A stretch of DNA of 5,760 bases from Bifidobacterium breve (GTDB lineage: Bacteria; Actinomycetota; Actinomycetes; S36-B12). The DNA is taken from the NCBI GenBank assembly GCA_943328365.2, contig CALPZT020000117.1, positions 1 to 5,760 on the forward strand. Reading direction: 5' to 3'. The position numbers and the translations under genes are program-made. Of this stretch, positions 1-5,731 are shown piece by piece (the first letter of the stretch is position 1; each line of letters opens with the position of its first letter). The notes beneath the pieces were generated by a model. That model did no database searches, was not told where the DNA came from, and was given only the letters and a program-made list of their open reading frames with translations.

Positions 1-156
1 AACCGCAACGTCGAGCGTGCCCGACTCGCAGACGATCTGCGACTCCGCCTGGGCCGCGAGCACATCGGGTGGCATCGGGGGCGTGCAGGCGGCCATGAAC
101 AGGGCCGCGAAAGGAACGAGGACGATGCCCCGGGCTCGCATTGACATCCGGGGCAT
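1..156 (-). CDS. Putative lipoprotein, 3' end outside the window
   Basis: This is the first 52 codons of an exported protein of unknown function, cut off by the window edge. The N-terminus has basic residues (R3, R7, R9), a hydrophobic stretch at about 10-22 and a lipobox-like FMAAC with the acceptor Cys at residue 24. A Pro-rich linker (TPPMPP) and a second Cys at residue 43 follow. This architecture is typical of a lipid-anchored extracytoplasmic protein. Four in-frame ATGs compete, at 165, 156, 147 and 141. The one at 156 is chosen because AAGGA lies 8 nt upstream. The gene begins 48 nt after the pstS stop on the same strand, so it may belong to the pst operon and could be an accessory binding lipoprotein, but that is inference from position. 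The start region lies inside a perfect inverted repeat. Confidence 0.6.
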   Translation of the reverse strand, partial: MPRMSMRARGIVLVPFAALFMAACTPPMPPDVLAAQAESQIVCESGTLDVAV

Positions 157-163
157 CGTCCTC
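118..163 (-). terminator. Perfect 16-bp inverted repeat after pstS, overlapping the next gene's start
   Basis: The arms at 118-133 and 148-163 (GAGGACGATGCCCCGG and its exact complement) enclose a 14-nt loop. On the minus strand the stem is followed by GTTCCTTTCG, a weak T-rich run, about 40 nt after the pstS stop. It could therefore act as an intrinsic-type terminator or as a 3' stabiliser for the pst mRNA. The same stem contains the likely start codon of the downstream lipoprotein gene and would hide it when folded. The inverted repeat itself is certain. Its role is inferred. Confidence 0.6.
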
Positions 164-204
164 ATCCTTACTTAGCTTGGGCGAATCTAGTTATCGAACA
201 ATCA

Positions 205-1260
205 CTACTTGATCTTGGCGACGAGTTCCTTCGCCTTTGCCAGGACCTTGCCTGCGACCGGCACGTAGCCGAGCGCGGCGGCGCGGGACGGTCCGCACTT
301 CTGGATTACGTAGTCCTGGAACTGACGGACGCCGAGGCCATTGGCCCCCGAGCCGTCGGTGCGTGCCAGTCCGTAGCTGAAGATCGACATCGGGTATGCC
401 CCGGAGACTGCGACCTTGTAGTCGAGCTGGACGAGACCGCGTGCATCAACGTTCGTCTGGTTCGCGAGGTTCTTCGCGGCCGAGGCCGAGGAGGGAGCGA
501 TGAACTCGCCCTTCGCGTTCTGGATGCGCGCTGACGGGTAGCCCTTGGCATCGCCGAGATCGACGTAGCCGATGGTGCCCTCCTTGGCGAGCACATTCGC
601 CATAACACCGGAGTTGCCCTTGCCTGCCACCGAGTTTGACGGGGGCTTGCCGCCAGGGAAGGCGGTCGTCATGTCGTCCTGGACCTTCGGGAAGATCGTC
701 GGCGCCCAGGCATTCAGGTACTGGAGAAAGTTGTTCGTCGTGCCCGAGCTGTCAGAGCGGTACGCGATCGTGATCGGAGTCGCGGGCAGCGCCGCCGAGA
801 TGCGCGGGTTGTCCTTGATGATCTCCGGGTGGTTCCAGGTCGTGATGACGCCTGAGAAGATCTTCGCGAGGGTGACCTGCTTGAGCTGGATCGACGAGCC
901 GAGGGTGCGCCCGGTCGTGGCGTTCTTCAGGTTGATCGGAACGGTGATCGCGCCGCCGATGTTCGGGATGTACTCCCAGTCGAAGGTGGGCTCGCCTGAG
1001 GAGTACTTGGAGTCCGTCTGCGCAAAGACGAACGTCCCCTTCGAGAAGTTGCCCTTACCGGTGCCGGAGCCGGTCGAGGTGTACTGGATCGTGAAGTTGC
1101 TCTGCGATGCGTTGAAGTCCGCGGCACACTGCGAGAGGAAGACGTACGGGAATGACGCGCCGCCACCGGCGACGCTGTTGGCGGCATTTGCCGGAGCAGC
1201 GAGTGCAACGGTCGAGGCCACGAGAACACTGGTTGCAACGATCGCAAGGGTGCGACGCAC
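205..1260 (-). CDS. pstS: Phosphate ABC transporter, phosphate-binding protein PstS
   Basis: This is the extracytoplasmic receptor that captures inorganic phosphate and hands it to PstC/PstA. The 351-residue product starts at GTG 1260, preceded by AAAGGAG with 5 nt spacing. An in-frame ATG at 1365 would add 35 residues ahead of the signal peptide and is rejected. Residues 1-26 form a Sec signal peptide (RR, hydrophobic core, ANA cleavage site). The mature protein shows family phosphate-site motifs: GGGASFP at 32-38, STGSGTG at about 62-68, RSDSSGTT at 168-175 and GKGNSG at about 213-218. It has only two cysteines, C45 and C322, near opposite ends of the chain, which could form a disulfide. 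There is no lipobox Cys and no visible C-terminal anchor, which is unusual for a Gram-positive PstS. It is the last pst gene, 128 nt after pstB, with its own strong ribosome binding site and a possible promoter. Confidence 0.97.
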   Translation of the reverse strand: MRRTLAIVATSVLVASTVALAAPANAANSVAGGGASFPYVFLSQCAADFNASQSNFTIQYTSTGSGTGKGNFSKGTFVFAQTDSKYSSGEPTFDWEYIPNIGGAITVPINLKNATTGRTLGSSIQLKQVTLAKIFSGVITTWNHPEIIKDNPRISAALPATPITIAYRSDSSGTTNNFLQYLNAWAPTIFPKVQDDMTTAFPGGKPPSNSVAGKGNSGVMANVLAKEGTIGYVDLGDAKGYPSARIQNAKGEFIAPSSASAAKNLANQTNVDARGLVQLDYKVAVSGAYPMSIFSYGLARTDGSGANGLGVRQFQDYVIQKCGPSRAAALGYVPVAGKVLAKAKELVAKIK

Positions 1261-1297
1261 GGTATCTCCTTTGTCATGGAAGTTGCTTACAAACCCC

Positions 1298-1325
1298 AAC
1301 GTAGGAGCCGTTTCTTTACGATCAA
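1298..1325 (-). promoter_or_regulatory. Candidate internal promoter of pstS
   Basis: In the 128-nt pstB-pstS gap the minus strand carries TTGATC (1325-1320), a 16-nt spacer and TACGTT (1303-1298). This resembles a -35/-10 pair and would give a leader of roughly 30-40 nt before the GTG. Upstream, GTTCACC (1363-1357) matches the PHO-box core heptamer. A weaker CATCACC lies 22 bp further on (1341-1335), and another GTTCATC lies at 1382-1376. These copies do not form a clean 11-bp tandem, so PhoP control here is only a possibility. A separate promoter would suit the need for more PstS than membrane components. Confidence 0.3.
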
Positions 1326-1388
1326 CGTGCTTCCGGTGATGCTCTGACAACGACTCGGTGAACAATCGGGGCCAAGATGAACGGCGGA

Positions 1389-2225
1389 TTAACCGAAGCG
1401 GCCATTGACGTAGTCGAGCGTGCGCTCATCCTTCGGGTTGCCGAAGATCTCGGTGGTCGGGCCCTGTTCGATCACGCGTCCCGGCTCATTCTCCGAAGCA
1501 AGGAAGAAGGCCGTGTTGTCGGCGACACGCACCGCCTGCTGCATGTTGTGGGTCACGATGATGATCGTGACCTCCTTCGAGAGCTGGCGAACGGTCTCCT
1601 CGATCTTCAGCGTCGAGGCCGGGTCAAGGGCCGAGCATGGCTCGTCCATGAGGAGTACATGGGGCTGAACTGCCAGGGCGCGCGCGATGACGAGGCGCTG
1701 CTGCTGCCCACCGGAGAGTTCGCCGCCCGCGCGGTCGAGGCGGTCCTTCACCTCGTTCCATAGGCCGGCTGCGGTAAGGGTCTGCTCGACGATGTCGTCA
1801 TGGTTGCTGCGCTTCATTCCCGACAGCTTCAAGCCGGAGAGGACGTTGCCCCGGATCGTCATGCTCGGGAAGGGGTTCGGCTTCTGGAAGACCATGCCGA
1901 TCGCGAGCCTGATGTGAACGGGATCAACATCACGCGAGTAGATGTCCTTGCCTTCATAGAGGATCTCGCCAGCCAGTGCTGCCCCGGGGAGGAGCTCGTG
2001 CAGGCGATTGAGCGTGCGGATGAAGGTCGACTTGCCGCACCCCGACGGCCCGATGAGCGCGGTGACGGAGTTCTTCGGGAAGGTCATGTTGACCCCCTCG
2101 AGCACCTTCCGCTGCCCGAACCACACGCTCACATTGCGTGCCTCCAGCTCGGTGGACGAAGCACTAGCAGGCGTGGCCATCTCGGGCTCCATGACATCGA
2201 CGCTCTCGAATTCGGCAGTGGACAT
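1389..2225 (-). CDS. pstB: Phosphate ABC transporter, ATP-binding protein PstB
   Basis: This is the cytoplasmic ATPase that drives phosphate import by the PstSCAB complex. The 278-residue product starts at ATG 2225, where GGAG sits 6 nt upstream. The ATG at 2237 would give 282 residues but has a poorer ribosome binding site. All ABC ATPase motifs are intact: Walker A GPSGCGKST at 59-67, Q-loop glutamine Q114 followed by KPNPFP, signature LSGGQ at 170-174, Walker B LLMDEP at 191-196 with catalytic E195, and H-loop H226. VFQKPNPFP and DEPCSALDP are characteristic of PstB. The N-terminus carries about 25 extra acidic or Ser-rich residues before the domain starts. It follows pstA by 16 nt, so the two are surely cotranscribed. 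Confidence 0.97.
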   Translation of the reverse strand: MSTAEFESVDVMEPEMATPASASSTELEARNVSVWFGQRKVLEGVNMTFPKNSVTALIGPSGCGKSTFIRTLNRLHELLPGAALAGEILYEGKDIYSRDVDPVHIRLAIGMVFQKPNPFPSMTIRGNVLSGLKLSGMKRSNHDDIVEQTLTAAGLWNEVKDRLDRAGGELSGGQQQRLVIARALAVQPHVLLMDEPCSALDPASTLKIEETVRQLSKEVTIIIVTHNMQQAVRVADNTAFFLASENEPGRVIEQGPTTEIFGNPKDERTLDYVNGRFG

Positions 2226-2241
2226 AGTGTTCTCCATTTCT

Positions 2242-3324
2242 CTATCGGCCCAAGCGCCCGCGACTGAGCACGCGGGCGAGGGTGAACAGCACAGCGACGA
2301 GGATCATGAGCGCAAGCGCGGCGCCCCACGCCCGGGTGACTGCATCCGGGTACGGAAGCGCGACGTTATTGAAAATATAGGTGGGGAGCGACGCTACTGG
2401 CGACCCGGTGGGATTGAGAATGGTCTGATCGCTGTTACCGGCGGCCAGGAGAAGTGGGGCGGTCTCGCCAATGATGCGGGCGATGCCGAGGATGATCGCG
2501 GTGACGATGCCGGTTCGCGCCGCTGGGAGGACGACCCGGAATACCGTTCGCGCTCGGGTGGATCCGAGTGCAAGGGCTCCCGTTCGCAGTTCATCGGGCA
2601 CGAGTCGGAGCACCTCCTCGGCAGTTCGCGCAACCGTCGGAAGCATGAGGATCGCGTAGGCAAGGCCACCTGCAAGCGCGCTCTGGGTGAGGGCACCGGT
2701 GACGATCAGGGTGGTGAGGATGAACAGACCGGCGACGACTGACGGCACCCCGCTCATCGACTGGACGAAGAACCTCACATACGGAACCGCGCGGCCACGA
2801 ACCTCGGTGATGTAGATGGCCGTGGCGATACCGATCGGTACGGCAACGAGCGACGCGAGGAACACGATCAGGGCGGTGCCGAGGATCGCGTGCCCGATGC
2901 CGCCGTAGTCCAATGGCGTGCTCGGGCTGATGTAGACGTTGTTCTGAAAGATGAACGAGGGCGAGAGCGCCTTCCACCCGCGAACTGCGAGTGATCCGAG
3001 CAGCGAGAGCAGGACCACCAGGCTGAACACCGTAGCCCCGATGGCACTCACGATCACGATGGAGTCGGCGATGCCTCGTCGGCCTCGGGTGGCGAGTGCC
3101 GCAAGCGCCGAGGCCACGAGCTGCAGCGGGAGGTAGCACGCGACCATGAGGACCGGAGTGGGGATCGTGCTCGTCTGCCAGAGAAACACGATGACGACAG
3201 CCGGCAGGACGACGGCCAGGATGACCGAGACCGTAAAGCGCGGGGTCTTCTTGCGCCAGGGATGCTTGGGACGCTGCTCCGCGAGGGCTGGCAGCGTCGA
3301 CGGATCGAGGGTCTGGGTGCTCAC
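2242..3324 (-). CDS. pstA: Phosphate ABC transporter, permease protein PstA
   Basis: This is one of the two membrane subunits forming the phosphate channel. The GTG start at 3324 shares a GTGA with the pstC stop, so translation is probably coupled. The 360-residue product has a permease core from about residue 140 onward. The cytoplasmic EAA loop that contacts PstB reads EVLRLVPDELRTGALALGST (about 237-256), and IARIIGETAPLL (281-292) is typical of PstA. Helices are expected near 88-113, 143-172, 190-211, 217-234, 270-293 and 332-352. Two further hydrophobic segments (about 31-50 and 56-78) precede the core, making the protein roughly 60-80 residues longer than a minimal PstA. Length aside, the assignment is firm from sequence and operon position. 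Confidence 0.96.
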   Translation of the reverse strand: MSTQTLDPSTLPALAEQRPKHPWRKKTPRFTVSVILAVVLPAVVIVFLWQTSTIPTPVLMVACYLPLQLVASALAALATRGRRGIADSIVIVSAIGATVFSLVVLLSLLGSLAVRGWKALSPSFIFQNNVYISPSTPLDYGGIGHAILGTALIVFLASLVAVPIGIATAIYITEVRGRAVPYVRFFVQSMSGVPSVVAGLFILTTLIVTGALTQSALAGGLAYAILMLPTVARTAEEVLRLVPDELRTGALALGSTRARTVFRVVLPAARTGIVTAIILGIARIIGETAPLLLAAGNSDQTILNPTGSPVASLPTYIFNNVALPYPDAVTRAWGAALALMILVAVLFTLARVLSRGRLGR

Positions 3325-4292
3325 TTCTGCAGCCGTCCTGTTCGGTTGACGATGAGGTTGGCCAGAACGTTGACGATAAGGGTCATGATGAAGAGGAAGA
3401 AGCCAGCGGCGAGGAGCAGTTGCAGTTCGTACGGTCCGCTGATCTCACCGAATCTCGACACGATGAGCGTGGCAACCGAACCGCCGCCTGACTCGATGAT
3501 GTTGTACCAGTTCGTGTCGAAGATGATCTTCAGGACGAAGAAGACCGCGATGGTCTCGCCGAGTGCCCGGCCGAGGCCCAGCATGATGCCGCCGACGATG
3601 CCGCCACGGCCATAGGGCAGGGCGACGAACCGCAGCATCGTCCACATTGAGCAGCCGAGCGCCTCCGAGGCATTGATGAGATCCGGTGGTGTCCGACTCA
3701 GGACCTCCCGAGTGACCGAGGTAACGATCGGGATCATCATGATCGCGAGGACGAAACCGGCGATGAACGGAGTGCCGAGGAAGTTCCCGGACGTGTTCTG
3801 GAAGAGCGGAATCCAGCCGAGGTACTGGTTGAGCAACTCCTGCCAGACCTCGGCGGTCGGATTCAGGACGTAGAAGGCCCACAGGCCGAGGATCACGCTG
3901 GGAATGGCGGCCATGAGGTCGATGAGGTTCGTGAGGATCGACGCCAGCCGTTTGGGAGCGAGGAACACCATGAAGATCGACATCATGAGGGATGCCGGCA
4001 CCGCGATAACGAGCGAGATGATCGCGAGAACGACCGAGCCGTAGAGCATGCCCCAGATACCTGCCGTGGGCGGATCGGTGTTGATGTCCCACGCGGTCGT
4101 CGTGAGGAAGGACAGGCCCTGGGTTTGGAGGACCGGGATGGTCTGGGCCCCGAGGAAGATTGCGATGCCCGCGAGCACCGCCAGTGCCGAGAAAGCCGCC
4201 ACCGTGATGACCCGGTTGAACACTCGATCACCACGGTTCGCCGTCGCAGAGGCAGAGAAGTTGCGGCGTTCCTGCACATCGAGATCCGGCAT
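3321..4292 (-). CDS. pstC: Phosphate ABC transporter, permease protein PstC
   Basis: This is the second membrane subunit of the phosphate channel and the first gene of the operon. From ATG 4292 it is 323 residues. Six helices are expected near 27-50, 80-108, 120-142, 174-195, 230-256 and 288-315. The EAA loop EALGCSMWTMLRFVALPYGR (about 210-229) and LGLGRALGETIAV (about 238-250) are typical of PstC, as is the large external loop containing WDINTDPPTAGIWG. The start is uncertain. GTG 4322 and TTG 4340 are in frame and would add 10 or 16 residues, and no good Shine-Dalgarno sequence precedes any of the three. ATG 4292 is preferred because the remaining N-terminus resembles family members. It ends in a 4-nt overlap with pstA. 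Confidence 0.95.
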   Translation of the reverse strand: MPDLDVQERRNFSASATANRGDRVFNRVITVAAFSALAVLAGIAIFLGAQTIPVLQTQGLSFLTTTAWDINTDPPTAGIWGMLYGSVVLAIISLVIAVPASLMMSIFMVFLAPKRLASILTNLIDLMAAIPSVILGLWAFYVLNPTAEVWQELLNQYLGWIPLFQNTSGNFLGTPFIAGFVLAIMMIPIVTSVTREVLSRTPPDLINASEALGCSMWTMLRFVALPYGRGGIVGGIMLGLGRALGETIAVFFVLKIIFDTNWYNIIESGGGSVATLIVSRFGEISGPYELQLLLAAGFFLFIMTLIVNVLANLIVNRTGRLQK

Positions 4293-4353
4293 GGGGCGAG
4301 TGTGTCGAAGGCCGGCGTCCACGGAGGGAGACCTGCGCAAACGACGGACGACG

Positions 4354-4375
4354 ACTATATGAACGGACGATGAAC
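4354..4375 (-). promoter_or_regulatory. PHO box (two 11-bp direct repeats) with overlapping -10, pst promoter
   Basis: On the minus strand two adjacent 11-bp units, GTTCATCGTCC (4375-4365) and GTTCATATAGT (4364-4354), share GTTCAT in register. This is the layout of actinobacterial PHO boxes, which are direct 11-bp repeats with a GTTCACC-like core bound by PhoP and by the related RegX3. The second unit contains TATAGT (4359-4354), a good -10, and no -35 is visible 17 nt upstream, as expected for an activator-dependent promoter. Transcription would start near 4347, about 55 nt before the pstC ATG. The box lies in the correct orientation between the cupin lipoprotein and pstC. Activator binding over the -10 is unusual and leaves the exact start site open. 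Confidence 0.75.
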
Positions 4376-4397
4376 TGCCGCGAGGGTTGCGTGCCTT

Positions 4398-4416
4398 CAG
4401 GGGCCCAGAGGCCCTG
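4398..4416 (-). terminator. Short GC-rich hairpin after the cupin lipoprotein gene
   Basis: CAGGG (4398-4402) pairs with CCCTG (4412-4416). Two more pairs form across a single bulged G, around a CAGA loop. It starts 2 nt beyond the cupin gene's TAG and ends 22 nt before the PHO box, so it is placed to separate the two transcription units. There is no T-run after it on the minus strand, so any termination would be weak. Confidence 0.35.
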
Positions 4417-4418
4417 CA

Positions 4419-4886
4419 CTACTCCCGTTCGACAGTGTTCTTCAGACCCTTCGCGCCCATGCTCACGACGAGGATGCGCACCGGCTCGGTTCCCGTGTTC
4501 GTCCCATTGCGCCAGGTACCAACCGCCTCGAGCAGGGCCGTCCCTGCGCGGTATTCCTTCACCAATCCCCCGTCGTACTCGACCGTGAGGGCACCTTCGA
4601 GGACGTAGACGTACATCGGTGTCGGGTTCTTCGTCCAGCCGGTCTCCTGGCCGGGTTCGATGACGATGATCGAGCTGGAGACCTGTGCCTTGCCCTTCGT
4701 CGGATAGCGGAGCGGCTGGTCGAGGACGGTGAGCCGCTGCGCGTCAAGGAGCATCCGCGAACCGCCCGTGGCCACGGCCCCCTCACTCGGGACCCCTACG
4801 GCCGCGGGCTCGTCCGACCCGCAAGCCGTCACGACCATCGCGCTCAGCACCAGAGAAACCGCCAACGACGACCGCAATCTCCGCAT
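4419..4886 (-). CDS. Small lipoprotein with a cupin-type domain
   Basis: This is a 155-residue exported protein. The N-terminus (MRRLRSS, hydrophobic 8-19, lipobox VTAC) puts the lipidated Cys at residue 22, which supports ATG 4886 over the in-frame ATG 4922. After a low-complexity linker (about 23-42), residues 68-145 read like a cupin beta-barrel, with PGQETGW, YVYVLEGALTVEYDG, YRAGTALLEAVGTWRNGTNTG and EPVRILVV. The usual metal ligands seem to be absent. The HxH positions are T85 and N87, the Glu position is M91, and the second-motif His is W125. A binding or structural role is therefore more likely than metal-dependent catalysis, and no substrate can be named. The gene lies upstream of pstC on the same strand, but a hairpin and the PHO box intervene, so a phosphate role is unproven. 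Confidence 0.85.
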   Translation of the reverse strand: MRRLRSSLAVSLVLSAMVVTACGSDEPAAVGVPSEGAVATGGSRMLLDAQRLTVLDQPLRYPTKGKAQVSSSIIVIEPGQETGWTKNPTPMYVYVLEGALTVEYDGGLVKEYRAGTALLEAVGTWRNGTNTGTEPVRILVVSMGAKGLKNTVERE

Positions 4887-4892
4887 ATCCGG

Positions 4893-4898
4893 ACGATA
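4893..4898 (-). promoter_or_regulatory. Possible -10 for a leaderless cupin lipoprotein mRNA
   Basis: The minus-strand hexamer TATCGT fits the TAnnnT -10 pattern and ends 6 nt before ATG 4886, the spacing expected when transcription begins at or next to the start codon. No Shine-Dalgarno sequence precedes that ATG, which agrees with a leaderless transcript, a common arrangement in actinobacteria. No clear -35 is seen. This is a short motif and could be chance. Confidence 0.3.
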
Positions 4899-4931
4899 GC
4901 CGATGGCGCTCGAGACGGGCATGAAATCGCA

Positions 4932-5669
4932 GTGTGGTTGTATCCGCAGGTGGACATCCTCAGCTGGCTCAAGCCGGCCCGCACCATTCCGGTTACTCGC
5001 TGGCGGGCGCCCTCACGATGGCGGGCCAAGCCGCCAACGCTCGGCATCCTCGTGCTCGGGCTCTACCTTTTCGGCACCGGCGACGCACTGCTCGTCGTCT
5101 CCGGTCTCGGCGTGAGCCCCTGGACAGTTCTCGGCCAGGGGCTGGGAGATCGGCTGGGCATCTCGATCGGGCTCGCGACGTTCATCGTGAGCGTTGCAGT
5201 GCTTCTCCTGTGGATTCCGCTGCGCGAGGTGCCGGGCCTGGGCACCGTCGCCAACGCGATCGTCATCGCGATCGCCCTTCAGGTCGGGGTCATGTTCCTG
5301 CCAGACCCCACGAACGTGGTGATGCAGTTCGCCTTCGTCCTGGTGGGCATTCTCATGATCGGCTTCGGCAGCGGGCTCTACCTCACGACCCGACTCGGCC
5401 CAGGGCCGCGCGACGGCTGGATGACCGGGATCCACCTGCGCACCGGCTGGCCCGTGAGCGCGGTCCGCCTCTGCATCGAGGTCGTCGTGCTCGCGGCCGG
5501 CTGGCTCCTCGGCGGAACGGTCGGCATCGGCACCGTGATGTTCGCGCTCCTCATCGGCCCGTCCGTGGGATACGGCCTCATGCTCGCCGGCGCCATCGGC
5601 CGCGACCCAAACGCAGCCGAACCGAACGCCGTCGAACAAGACATGGACTTCCCAGAGCTAGACGCCTAA
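4932..5669 (+). CDS. YczE/YitT-like integral membrane protein
   Basis: This is a 245-residue membrane protein with about six helices (near 37-57, 76-97, 105-123, 132-152, 178-195 and 199-220) and hydrophilic ends. GLGVSPWTVLGQGL (58-71), followed by GISIG, is the hallmark of the YczE/YyaS family (COG2364-type). A related block, LGPGPRDGWMTGIHLRTG (155-172), occupies the same place in the second half, suggesting an internal two-fold repeat of three helices each. The molecular function of the family is not established, so none is assigned. GTG 4932 is the longest start, and GTG 4950 would shorten it by six residues. Neither has a visible Shine-Dalgarno sequence, and the first 36 residues are not typical of the family. 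It is divergent from the cupin lipoprotein (45-nt gap). Its TAA overlaps a stop on the opposite strand (5666-5668). Confidence 0.85.
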   Translation: MWLYPQVDILSWLKPARTIPVTRWRAPSRWRAKPPTLGILVLGLYLFGTGDALLVVSGLGVSPWTVLGQGLGDRLGISIGLATFIVSVAVLLLWIPLREVPGLGTVANAIVIAIALQVGVMFLPDPTNVVMQFAFVLVGILMIGFGSGLYLTTRLGPGPRDGWMTGIHLRTGWPVSAVRLCIEVVVLAAGWLLGGTVGIGTVMFALLIGPSVGYGLMLAGAIGRDPNAAEPNAVEQDMDFPELDA

Positions 5670-5673
5670 CCCC

Positions 5674-5698
5674 GTTTGTCCCAAGCGACGGGCCAAAC
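5674..5698 (+). terminator. Imperfect hairpin just after the YczE-like gene
   Basis: GTTTGTCCC (5674-5682) pairs with GGGCCAAAC (5690-5698) with one mismatch around a 7-nt loop, starting 4 nt after the stop codon. The position fits a terminator, but no T-run follows. It aligns with the palindrome exactly 60 bp downstream. Confidence 0.4.
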
Positions 5699-5731
5699 TG
5701 CAGAATCCATCCGAATCCGGGCAAAACTCTG

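Noticed and set aside
572..1339. Long plus-strand open frame opposite pstS
   Set aside because: It is antisense to a clear pstS and its translation shows no family features. Long opposite-strand frames are common in high-GC DNA.
1261..1365. N-terminal extension of PstS to the ATG at 1365
   Set aside because: It would put 35 hydrophilic residues before the signal peptide, while AAAGGAG stands 5 nt before GTG 1260.
1357..1382. Second full PHO box before pstS
   Set aside because: GTTCATC and GTTCACC are both present but 19 bp apart instead of 11, so only a weak candidate is noted with the promoter.
2008..2742. Plus-strand open frame opposite pstB/pstA
   Set aside because: The product is low-complexity and charged (rich in E, D, G and R), and the frame crosses two firmly identified genes.
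3445..4092. Minus-strand 215-codon frame overlapping pstC
   Set aside because: It is a frame-shifted shadow of pstC, rich in R, H and P. The PstC motifs are in the other frame.
5013..5639. Minus-strand 208-codon open frame inside the YczE-like gene
   Set aside because: The product is a His/Asp/Glu/Ala-rich shadow with no fold-like pattern. The plus strand encodes regular helices and family motifs.
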